This document shows, in pieces, positions 17,066-23,852 of a DNA stretch of 46,948 bases. Under the pieces are notes generated by a model. The model did no database searches. It saw only the letters and a program-made list of their open reading frames with translations, and was not told the origin of the DNA. Every line of letters starts with the position of its first letter. Position 1 is the stretch's first letter. Both the position numbers and the translations under genes were made by a program. This stretch comes from CAZCBJ01 sp964496705. Lineage in GTDB: Bacteria; Chloroflexota; Anaerolineae; Anaerolineales; Anaerolineaceae. The stretch is from NCBI GenBank assembly GCA_964496705.1, contig CAZCBJ010000007.1, positions 1-46,948 of the forward strand, written 5' to 3'.

Positions 17066-18727
17066 ATGCTTCCTAAACGCCCAAGACGACCCCATTCATT
17101 TGAAGGACCTCCGCGAATTCCAAAAGTAATTTTCCAACCGACTGTTTATCAGGGAATGCAGCGCGGTATTCAGAAGATCACACGGGCGGTGCGGCCCACC
17201 CTGGGACCGTTGCCTAAACTGGTGGCAATCGAAAAGACCGGCCGCAGCGGCAAGCCTGAAATTCTCGACTGCGGCGGAATTATCGCCCGGCGCATCATCC
17301 AGATCAAAGGCCGCGATCAGGATATGGGCGCCATGTTCCTGCGTCAAATGCTCTGGCGGCAGTATGAAAAAGTGGGCGACGGCACCGCCACCGCCTGCGT
17401 CATTTTTGAATCAATGTTCAGCCAGGGGATTAGGCTGATCACCGCCGGCGCCAACGCCCAACGCCTGCGCTTTTACATGGAACAGGCACTGGCACTGGCG
17501 CTTCAATACCTCAAAGATAGCGCCCTGCCGATTGAAGGTCAGCAGGCTATTACCCACCTGGCCGAATCGCTGTGCTACGATCACGAACTGGCGGTGATGC
17601 TGGGTGAAGTGATTGACATGGTGGGCGAATACGGCGATATCGACATCCGCATGGGGCGCGGTCGGGAGCTGGAACGCGAATACATCGAGGGCACGTTTTA
17701 CAAGGGCGGGCTGCTCTCGAAGACCATGGCCGACGGTCTGCCCAACCAGCGCATGGAACTGGAAGACGCGGCTGTTTTCGCCAGCGACCTGGAATTCAAA
17801 GAGCCTGAAGACATCGTTCCCATCCTGGATACGGTGTACCGCGCCGGCATTCCCGGAATTATCATCATCGCCGGCAACATTTCCGATAAGGTGATGTCCA
17901 TATTGTTGACCGCCAACCGCAAGATGGGACATTTCAAAGTCCTGGCCGTCAAGGCGCCCGACAGCCTGACCGAGCAATCGGCGATGTTGAAAGATATCTC
18001 TGTGCTGACCGGCGCACGGCTGTTTCTCAAAGGCGCGGGAGAAAGCGCAGCCAGCCTGCGCCTGGAAGACCTCGGACGCGCGCGACGGGTGTGGGGAAAT
18101 AAAGAATACGTGGGGATTGTGCGCGGCAAAGGCTCGCCGCGCGCTGTGCGCGAATACATTGCTTCCCTGCGAGCAGCCATTGACCATACCGATGATGCCG
18201 ATGCGCGGCGCAAGCTTCGCGAGCGCGTTGCCCGCCTGATGGGCGGCTCGGCGGTGCTGTGGGTGGGCGCGGTCAGCGAGATGCTGATGGAAACCCGCAA
18301 GGAAATGGCCGAACGCACGGTCACCTCGCTGCGCAGCGCGGTGCTGACCGGCGTGCTGCCCGGCGGGGGCGCTGCGCTGCTGGCGGCCGCCCGGGTTGTT
18401 GAACAAAACGTCCCGAAGTCAGAAGAGATGGAAGCCAGAGCCGCCTTCCACATGCTGGCTGAAGCGCTGCGCGAGCCGACCCGCGCAATCATCCAAAATG
18501 CCGGGTACGATCCCGCCAACTACATGCAGGCCATCCACAAGGCCGGTTCAGCCTACGCTTTTGATGTTCGACAGGGCAAAGTGGTCAACATGCTCGAAGC
18601 CGGCGTGCTGGATTCAGCCGGTGTGCTCAACGCGGCCGTCTTCGAGGCCTCCGCCAGCGCTGCGCTGGCGCTGACCGTGGATGTGCTCATCCACAAGAAA
18701 AAACCGCAGCTATCCTTCAACCCGTGA
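17066..18727 (+). CDS. Divergent GroEL-like chaperonin paralogue
   Basis: 553 residues with full-length GroEL architecture: TLGP near residue 50, GDGTATA at 104-110, an apical domain around 200-390, VGAVSEM and GVLPGGGAALL. Key positions differ from GroEL. TLGPKG is TLGPLP. The residue aligned with E. coli Asp52 is Cys69 (with an Asp just before it). The residue aligned with Asp398 is Arg417, in an ungapped alignment from VGA to GGG. Asp87 is kept (Asp105). The C-terminal GGM tail is absent and there is a basic 25-residue N-terminal extension. No groES and no CIRCE element are adjacent, so it is not part of the HrcA regulon here. ATP turnover is probably weak or altered. An AT-rich leader precedes it (TAAAAT at 17030). 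Confidence 0.85.
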   Translation: MLPKRPRRPHSFEGPPRIPKVIFQPTVYQGMQRGIQKITRAVRPTLGPLPKLVAIEKTGRSGKPEILDCGGIIARRIIQIKGRDQDMGAMFLRQMLWRQYEKVGDGTATACVIFESMFSQGIRLITAGANAQRLRFYMEQALALALQYLKDSALPIEGQQAITHLAESLCYDHELAVMLGEVIDMVGEYGDIDIRMGRGRELEREYIEGTFYKGGLLSKTMADGLPNQRMELEDAAVFASDLEFKEPEDIVPILDTVYRAGIPGIIIIAGNISDKVMSILLTANRKMGHFKVLAVKAPDSLTEQSAMLKDISVLTGARLFLKGAGESAASLRLEDLGRARRVWGNKEYVGIVRGKGSPRAVREYIASLRAAIDHTDDADARRKLRERVARLMGGSAVLWVGAVSEMLMETRKEMAERTVTSLRSAVLTGVLPGGGAALLAAARVVEQNVPKSEEMEARAAFHMLAEALREPTRAIIQNAGYDPANYMQAIHKAGSAYAFDVRQGKVVNMLEAGVLDSAGVLNAAVFEASASAALALTVDVLIHKKKPQLSFNP

Positions 18728-18734
18728 GCTGACC

Positions 18735-19691
18735 ATGAACGATGCGACACTTTCATCCCAAGACCTTGTCTATGCGCTGGCAGCATCGCCAGATTTTCGC
18801 CAGGATGGCATCCTCTTCGCGGCGCGGGCACACGGCCTGTTCCGCTCCACCGACAGCGGGCAAACCTGGACGGCGGTTCTGCAAAGTGAAAAACCGGGCG
18901 AGCCTGTGATGGTCACCAGCCTGGCCATTTCGCCAGATTTCACCCACGACCGCACCGTCTTCGCCAGCCTGCCGGGTGGGGTGATCAGCTCGCAGGACGG
19001 CGGCGAAACCTGGCAGGCAGCCGTGCTGCCCACGCCAATCCCGGTGGTGTCCGCGCTGGCGCTTTCGCCCAATTTTCTCCAAGACGGCGCACTGTTTACG
19101 GCGACCACACAAGACGGCGTGTTTCTCTCCACAAACCGAGGGGCGAGTTTCGTGGTGTGGAACTTCGGGTTGATCGACAGCAACGTGTTCTGTCTGGCAG
19201 TTTCGCCGGACTTCGCCAACGACCGCAAGCTGTATGCCGGCACCGAAAGCGCAATCTATGTCAGCCGCAACGGCGGGCGCTCGTGGCGCGAGTTGAATTT
19301 ACCGACTGAGCTTGCCCCGGTGATCAGCCTGGCGCTCTCCCCTGACGCTTCCTCCGAGACGGCTCTCCTGGCTGGCACTGAATTCAGCGGTTTGTTCATG
19401 TCTGCTGACGGCGGGAAAACCTGGCGACCGAGCGGGTATGACGGGGCGCAGGGGCCGGTGAACTGCGTATTGGTTTCAGCGCAATACCCATTGGAAGCGG
19501 ATATCCTGATCCTCACCCCCCTCAGCCTGCTGCTCTCGCGTGATAACGGTCAAACCTGGCAGGAACAGACACGCCCCGAAGGCTGGCCGGCTGAGCTGTC
19601 CACCGCGCTGGCGCCTGAGGGCCTGGACCCCGGCTGCCGCGTGCTGGTTGGGCTGAGCAGCGGCGACGTGGTCGCCTGCGCGATCCATTGA
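18735..19691 (+). CDS. BNR/photosynthesis-stability-type beta-propeller protein
   Basis: 318 residues starting 7 bp after the chaperonin-like gene's stop, so almost certainly cotranscribed. About six repeats of the pattern 'SPDF.....L.A.....G.F.S.D.G.TW' are visible, with Asp-box (BNR) cores such as STDSGQTW, SQDGGETW, SRNGGRSW and SADGGKTW. Asp-box propellers occur in sialidases, Vps10/sortilins and YCF48-like assembly factors. No sialidase catalytic triad is apparent and there is no signal peptide. Pairing with a chaperonin paralogue suggests a scaffold or client-binding partner, which is inference only. Confidence 0.75.
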   Translation: MNDATLSSQDLVYALAASPDFRQDGILFAARAHGLFRSTDSGQTWTAVLQSEKPGEPVMVTSLAISPDFTHDRTVFASLPGGVISSQDGGETWQAAVLPTPIPVVSALALSPNFLQDGALFTATTQDGVFLSTNRGASFVVWNFGLIDSNVFCLAVSPDFANDRKLYAGTESAIYVSRNGGRSWRELNLPTELAPVISLALSPDASSETALLAGTEFSGLFMSADGGKTWRPSGYDGAQGPVNCVLVSAQYPLEADILILTPLSLLLSRDNGQTWQEQTRPEGWPAELSTALAPEGLDPGCRVLVGLSSGDVVACAIH

Positions 19692-20597
19692 TCAATCCAA
19701 TTCTGCTTCTCTCCATTGCGTGCGGTGCTGCCAGCCGACCACGTCCTTGAGACGCTGATTGGACAGGAAAGAGGCATGCCCGGGCAGATCTTTGACCAGA
19801 GGCAGCAGGTCGGGCTTGAACCGCCTCACCAACTCCAGGCTGGGCTCCAACGCGGTGGTATCATCCGCATTGCAAAAATAAGCGCCGTGAGCCTCAATAC
19901 TGGCAGATTTCTCCATCAATAAACGGTGGGCTGAAGCCACGTCCTCGCTGCCCACCCAGCACCACAGCCAATCATTCCACCCGCGCGCCGGATGGGCATG
20001 GGCGGCAATCTGGCGCCGTTCCTGCGGATTGCAGATACCTGCGGCGCGAACGGCATAGGTGCGCAGACCGTAGGCGCGGGTGTAGGAAGCCAGCAGCTCC
20101 TCCCCAGCCAGTTTGGAATAGGAATAAGAATCCTCGACATCCGAAGGATGCTGTTCATCGACAGGTAAAAACCGAAACGGGAAGGGACGCTGGCTGATGC
20201 GATAGCCGTGCCCCAGGGCGCAATTGCTGCCGGTCATCACGAAAATCCCGACCCCGAAATGCACGCAGCTTTGTAACAGATGATGCGTGCCCAGCAGGTT
20301 GGAACGCAGCGTGGTATCCAGCGGCAAACCCTGCTTCTCGGCCTCGGCGCGTTCGGCGGGATGATCGGTGGGCCAGGATTGGGCGGCCAGGTGCTGCACC
20401 GCGTCAAACCTGACCTGCTGGAAAGCCCGGCGGCAATCTTCCATATCGTTGATATCCCCCAGAACCAGTGGCAGGCGCTCGAAGGGCGGGGCGGGTGGTT
20501 TGCGGGAAAAAAGATAAACGTCATGGCCACTGTCGATTAAATCCTGGACGACATACGGCCCAAGCCGTCCGCTGATGCCGGTGAGAAGCACTTTCAT
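19692..20597 (-). CDS. NAD(P)-dependent extended-SDR epimerase/dehydratase
   Basis: 301 residues. The Rossmann motif is TGISGRLGPYV (residues 7-17) and the catalytic Tyr-Lys pair lies in SYSYSKLAGEEL, with Ser/Thr upstream in MTGSNCALG. This is an extended SDR of the sugar-nucleotide epimerase/dehydratase type, but no substrate-specific motif is recognised. The start at 20597 is preceded by GGAGG. Its stop codon directly abuts the stop of the propeller gene on the other strand (no intergenic base). Confidence 0.8.
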   Translation of the reverse strand: MKVLLTGISGRLGPYVVQDLIDSGHDVYLFSRKPPAPPFERLPLVLGDINDMEDCRRAFQQVRFDAVQHLAAQSWPTDHPAERAEAEKQGLPLDTTLRSNLLGTHHLLQSCVHFGVGIFVMTGSNCALGHGYRISQRPFPFRFLPVDEQHPSDVEDSYSYSKLAGEELLASYTRAYGLRTYAVRAAGICNPQERRQIAAHAHPARGWNDWLWCWVGSEDVASAHRLLMEKSASIEAHGAYFCNADDTTALEPSLELVRRFKPDLLPLVKDLPGHASFLSNQRLKDVVGWQHRTQWREAELD

Positions 20598-20768
20598 GCG
20601 AGCCTCCGTAGGGATAATAATACGGTGGAATTATAGCGGAAGATGGGAATGTAACCAGGAATGGTTGAAGCATGTTGAGGCAACGCAAAAATGGAGAGGA
20701 ATATAGTGAACAAGAAAAAAAGTGCGAGTCGCGAGGTTGTCCGATTTCGTATTACGAAATAATAGAAA

Positions 20769-20812
20769 TTTGTAAAATACTTCTTTACAAAATAAGCATA
20801 ATTTTGTAAAAT
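20769..20812 (+). promoter_or_regulatory. Promoter of the DUF4143 ATPase gene with three TTTGTAAA half-sites
   Basis: TTTGTAAA occurs at 20769-20776 and 20803-20810 and, inverted as TTTACAAA, at 20784-20791; both neighbouring pairs therefore form perfect 8-bp inverted repeats. TTTACA (20784-20789) can serve as -35, with TAAAAT (20807-20812) as -10 after exactly 17 bp. The predicted transcription start then falls on or next to the ATG at 20819, and no Shine-Dalgarno sequence is visible. This suggests a leaderless mRNA whose promoter is overlapped by operator half-sites. Confidence 0.5.
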
Positions 20813-20818
20813 ATAATC

Positions 20819-22012
20819 ATGAAAATTCTCGAGCGAAGAATATTTCCTGCGTTAAACCGGGCATTGGCAGACCAGCGGATAATCGTCATCACCGGAATGC
20901 GGCGGGTGGGGAAAACAACCACTCTCCGCTGGTTGTTGGAACAGGTGAATTCGAATAACAAAATATTCATAGACCTGGAAAGGCTCGACCAACGCGCGGT
21001 GTTTTCTGAAAAGAATTATGAATTGGTCGTGCAATACTTCCGAAACCTTGGCTTGAATCCCGACCAAACGCTAACGGTGGCATTGGATGAAATTCAATAC
21101 GCGCCGAACCTGCCCAGCGTGGTTAAATACCTCTTTGACCATTACGGGATCAAATTCATTTTGACCGGTTCGAGTTCTTTCTACTTAAAAAATTATTTCA
21201 GTGAATCTATGTCCGGCCGCAAGGTGGTTTATGAAATGTTCCCGCTTGGCTTCGGCGAATTTCTGGATTTTCGCGGTATTTCCTACCGCCAACGTAACTT
21301 GATGGAGTATATGCGGTATGACCCGCATGAGTATGACCGATTGAAACATTTTTATGAAGAGTATCTCGCTTATGGCGGACTACCCAATGTTGTGCTTGAG
21401 CCGAACCCGCAAGTAAAACAGGAAATCCTGCAGGAAATATTTTCTTCTTATATCAACATGGACGTTCGAACGTTGGTTGATTTCAGGAAAATGGGTGAGT
21501 TGCAGCAGTTGCTCAGACTGCTGGCCATGCGAATTGGCAATAAGATCGATCTTACCAAACTAGGTCAAATTGTCGGTATTTCCCGACCAACGCTGAGTGA
21601 GTATCTGGAATTTTTGGAAAAAACCTATATCATCCGCCGTCTACCTGCCTATGCGGGGCCAGATAAAGCCGCCGTGTTAGGAAAAAAACTTTATTTCCGC
21701 GACAACGGAATTGCAAATGTCCTGGCTAATCCCGGCGAGGGGGCATTGTTTGAAAATGCCATTTTCAACCAGTTGCGTGAATATGGAGAACTGGCGTATT
21801 TATCCAAGGGAACAGAATATGAAGTTGATTTTATCTTAACCACTCCCCATGCGGGTACCAGAGCCTTGGAAGTTAAATATCACCCCACACGGGTGGATGA
21901 GCAAAGAATCAAACGGATCGTTGCAAAGAAAGGAATCTCGGAGTCGTGGATTATTGGGAAATATCCAACGCCAGGATTTAAAGATTTTATATGGGGCGGC
22001 CTGATCTTTTAA
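20819..22012 (+). CDS. AAA_14/DUF4143 ATPase
   Basis: 397 residues. Walker A is GMRRVGKTTT (Lys32) and Walker B is VALDEIQYAP, with sensor-like ILTGSSS and a C-terminal DUF4143 part including the PD-(D/E)XK-like EVDFIL...ALEVKY pattern around residues 345-365. The family is widespread, scattered among genomes and associated with mobile or defence/toxin-type contexts, but its biochemical role is not settled. The gene and its upstream region are clearly AT-richer than the neighbourhood and use more A/T-ending codons, which fits horizontal acquisition. A winged-helix-like segment (LGQIVGISRPTLSEYLEFLE) in the middle could bind DNA. Confidence 0.85.
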   Translation: MKILERRIFPALNRALADQRIIVITGMRRVGKTTTLRWLLEQVNSNNKIFIDLERLDQRAVFSEKNYELVVQYFRNLGLNPDQTLTVALDEIQYAPNLPSVVKYLFDHYGIKFILTGSSSFYLKNYFSESMSGRKVVYEMFPLGFGEFLDFRGISYRQRNLMEYMRYDPHEYDRLKHFYEEYLAYGGLPNVVLEPNPQVKQEILQEIFSSYINMDVRTLVDFRKMGELQQLLRLLAMRIGNKIDLTKLGQIVGISRPTLSEYLEFLEKTYIIRRLPAYAGPDKAAVLGKKLYFRDNGIANVLANPGEGALFENAIFNQLREYGELAYLSKGTEYEVDFILTTPHAGTRALEVKYHPTRVDEQRIKRIVAKKGISESWIIGKYPTPGFKDFIWGGLIF

Positions 22013-22114
22013 GCAGGCACCCAGCTGCACGCCCGAAAACTGATCACCGACTCCTCCTCTTACCGCGCTCTTGACAATTCAGCCGAATTGCCGATAATAA
22101 GGCATATCAACAGC

Positions 22115-22396
22115 AAACGGCTGTGAAGGAGGAAAGTAAGCCGGCGGAAGCCGCCAGGGAAGCGCAGGCATAGACTGAAACCCGCGCCCGGCAGAAACCC
22201 GCTGAAGTTCCCTCCAGAGCCGCCCGGGGGAACGTCCCATATCGGGACCAGTAGTCCGGGCCGCAAGCGCAGCGTTATCAGGGCGCAGCCAATCGCCAGA
22301 ATTGGATCGGGCCGTTGGATTAAGTGGGCTGCACAGGCAGCCAATCAGGGTGGTACCGCGGTCAACCCCGTCCCTTGAGGGACGGGTATGTTTTTT
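22115..22396 (+). promoter_or_regulatory. T-box leader (tRNA-Phe sensing) of pheS
   Basis: The conserved T-box sequence AGGGTGGTACCGCG is at 22347-22360, followed by an intrinsic terminator at 22367-22396. Stem I can be drawn: GGCT (22119) pairs with AGCC (22218), and GGAGG (22128-22132) pairs with CCTCC (22211-22215). The internal loop then holds AGTA on the 5' side and GAAG plus TTC (22208-22210) on the 3' side. TTC is a Phe codon in the specifier position, matching the downstream pheS. Uncharged tRNA-Phe should stabilise the antiterminator and allow transcription. Confidence 0.92.
22367..22396 (+). terminator. T-box-controlled intrinsic terminator
   Basis: An 8-bp perfect stem, CCCGTCCC and GGGACGGG with a TTGA loop, is followed closely by six T residues (22391-22396). 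It lies between the T-box sequence and the pheS start and competes with the antiterminator. Confidence 0.88.
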
Positions 22397-22409
22397 AACT
22401 GGAGAACCT

Positions 22410-23447
22410 ATGGGCGATAATGTGTTACAACAACTGGAAGAATATCAACGCAACGGAATGGCAGCCCTGGACGCCGTGCAGGATGAGAATGGTCTGCAAA
22501 GTTGGCGCACGGCGCACCTGGGCCGCAATGCGCCGGTGATGCAGGTCTTCACCAGCCTGGGGCAGGTGGACAAGGAACTTCGCCCGCAGGTGGGTCAGCG
22601 CGCCAACCAGGTAAAACTGGCGCTGGAGGCGGCTTACAACGAGCGCAACGGCTACATCAAACAGATCAGCCTGCAGAATTCGCTGCTGCGCGACCGGCTG
22701 GATGTCACCCTGCCCGGTCGTCCGTCTGTGCAGGGGCGCCTGCACCCCTTGACCCAGGTGCTGCGCGAGATGTACGCCATCTTCCGCGAGATGGGCTTTC
22801 AGATTTTCCAATCGCGGGACGTGGAGCTGGATGATTACAACTTCACCCTGCTGAACATCCCTCCCTACCATCCCGCACGGGACATGTGGGACACCTTCCA
22901 CACCGACCGCCCTGGGGTGGTGCTGCGCACGCACACCTCGCCCGGACAAATCCACGCCATGCGCGCTTACGCGCCTGAGCCGGTGCGCGTGGCGCTGCCC
23001 GGCATCTGCTACCGTTACGAACAGGTCAGCGTGCGGCATGAAATCCAGTTCCACCAGGTGGAGCTGTTGGCGGTGGGGCAGCATATCACCTTTGGCGATA
23101 TGAAAGGCACGCTGGACGACTTTGCGCGGCGCATGTTCGGCGAAGGTGTGCGCACTCGCTTGCGACCTTCTTACTTCCCCTTCACCGAGCCGAGCGCTGA
23201 GATGGATGTGGAGTGTTTCCTGTGCGGCGGCAAAGGCTGCGTGGTGTGCAAGCAGGCCGGCTGGCTGGAGATCATGGGCTGCGGGATGGTACATCCCACC
23301 GTGCTGCAAAACGGCGGATACGATCCGCGCCAGTTCACCGGTTTCGCCGCTGGCATCGGCCCCGCCCGCGTGGCCATGCTGCGCTATCACATCGAGGACA
23401 TTCGCTATTTCTGGGCGAACGATATGCGCTTTTTGGAGCAGTTCTAG
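22410..23447 (+). CDS. pheS: Phenylalanyl-tRNA synthetase alpha subunit
   Basis: 345 residues from ATG 22410, preceded by GGAG right after the T-box terminator; earlier in-frame methionines lie inside the leader RNA. PheS carries the catalytic class II core: motif 2 region VLRTHTSPGQIHAM, then FHQVELLAVG, a CFLCGGKGCVVCK Cys cluster that may bind zinc, GCGMVHPTVL, and motif 3 GFAAGIGPARVAMLRY. The N-terminal 90 residues form the coiled-coil tRNA-binding arm. It works as an alpha2-beta2 enzyme with PheT, encoded 405 bp downstream. Confidence 0.95.
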   Translation: MGDNVLQQLEEYQRNGMAALDAVQDENGLQSWRTAHLGRNAPVMQVFTSLGQVDKELRPQVGQRANQVKLALEAAYNERNGYIKQISLQNSLLRDRLDVTLPGRPSVQGRLHPLTQVLREMYAIFREMGFQIFQSRDVELDDYNFTLLNIPPYHPARDMWDTFHTDRPGVVLRTHTSPGQIHAMRAYAPEPVRVALPGICYRYEQVSVRHEIQFHQVELLAVGQHITFGDMKGTLDDFARRMFGEGVRTRLRPSYFPFTEPSAEMDVECFLCGGKGCVVCKQAGWLEIMGCGMVHPTVLQNGGYDPRQFTGFAAGIGPARVAMLRYHIEDIRYFWANDMRFLEQF

Positions 23448-23458
23448 CCAAGAAGAGC

Positions 23459-23517
23459 GTGAGTGGTGAATGGGTAATGAGTAACGAGTGAAGAGGCAAG
23501 AGGCAAGAGGCAGCAGC
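23459..23517 (+). repeat. Heptanucleotide tandem repeat (STRR-like)
   Basis: Seven-base periodicity runs for about eight units, degenerate at first (GTGAGTG, GTGAATG, GGTAATG, AGTAACG, AGTGAAG) and then exact (AAGAGGC three times at 23491-23511). It lies immediately after pheS. The form recalls the short tandemly repeated heptamers of some cyanobacteria. A second, perfect heptamer array is at 43420. Confidence 0.65.
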
Positions 23518-23542
23518 AAGAATCGGTGAAGAGAGACTACAA

Positions 23543-23722
23543 ATGGATGAGAAAACAGGAAAGGGATTAGAAAATTTGATGGTATGGAAGGAAGCTATGG
23601 ATTTGGCTGTCCATCTTATTAAAATTCGAATCCCCAAACTGCCGACCGAGGAAAAATATGCTCTGAGCATGCAACTTCGCCGGGCAGTTCAGAGTGTCCC
23701 CGCAAATATTGCTGAGGGGTGA
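23543..23722 (+). pseudogene. Truncated four-helix-bundle protein (23S rRNA IVS-encoded type)
   Basis: From ATG 23543 the frame encodes 59 residues that match the first half of the S23/four-helix-bundle family: LENLMVWKEAMDLAVHL, then LSMQLRRAVQSVPANIAEG, where the family normally continues with another 50-60 residues after NIAEG. Here TGA follows at once, and the +1 frame continues only DERYGMIDPALDS before stopping. The rest of the gene is absent. It is read as a decayed insertion between pheS and pheT. Intact members are common near rRNA and elsewhere in bacteria, with unclear function. Confidence 0.7.
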
Positions 23723-23852
23723 TGAACGCTATGGGATGATTGATCCTGCGCTTGATTCTTGATCCTTTGAATGAAATCTTTCCTTTTTACTTCGTACACA
23801 TCACCCATCGCAAGAGAAACCAATTTGATCATAATTACAATGAGGTTCCAGA

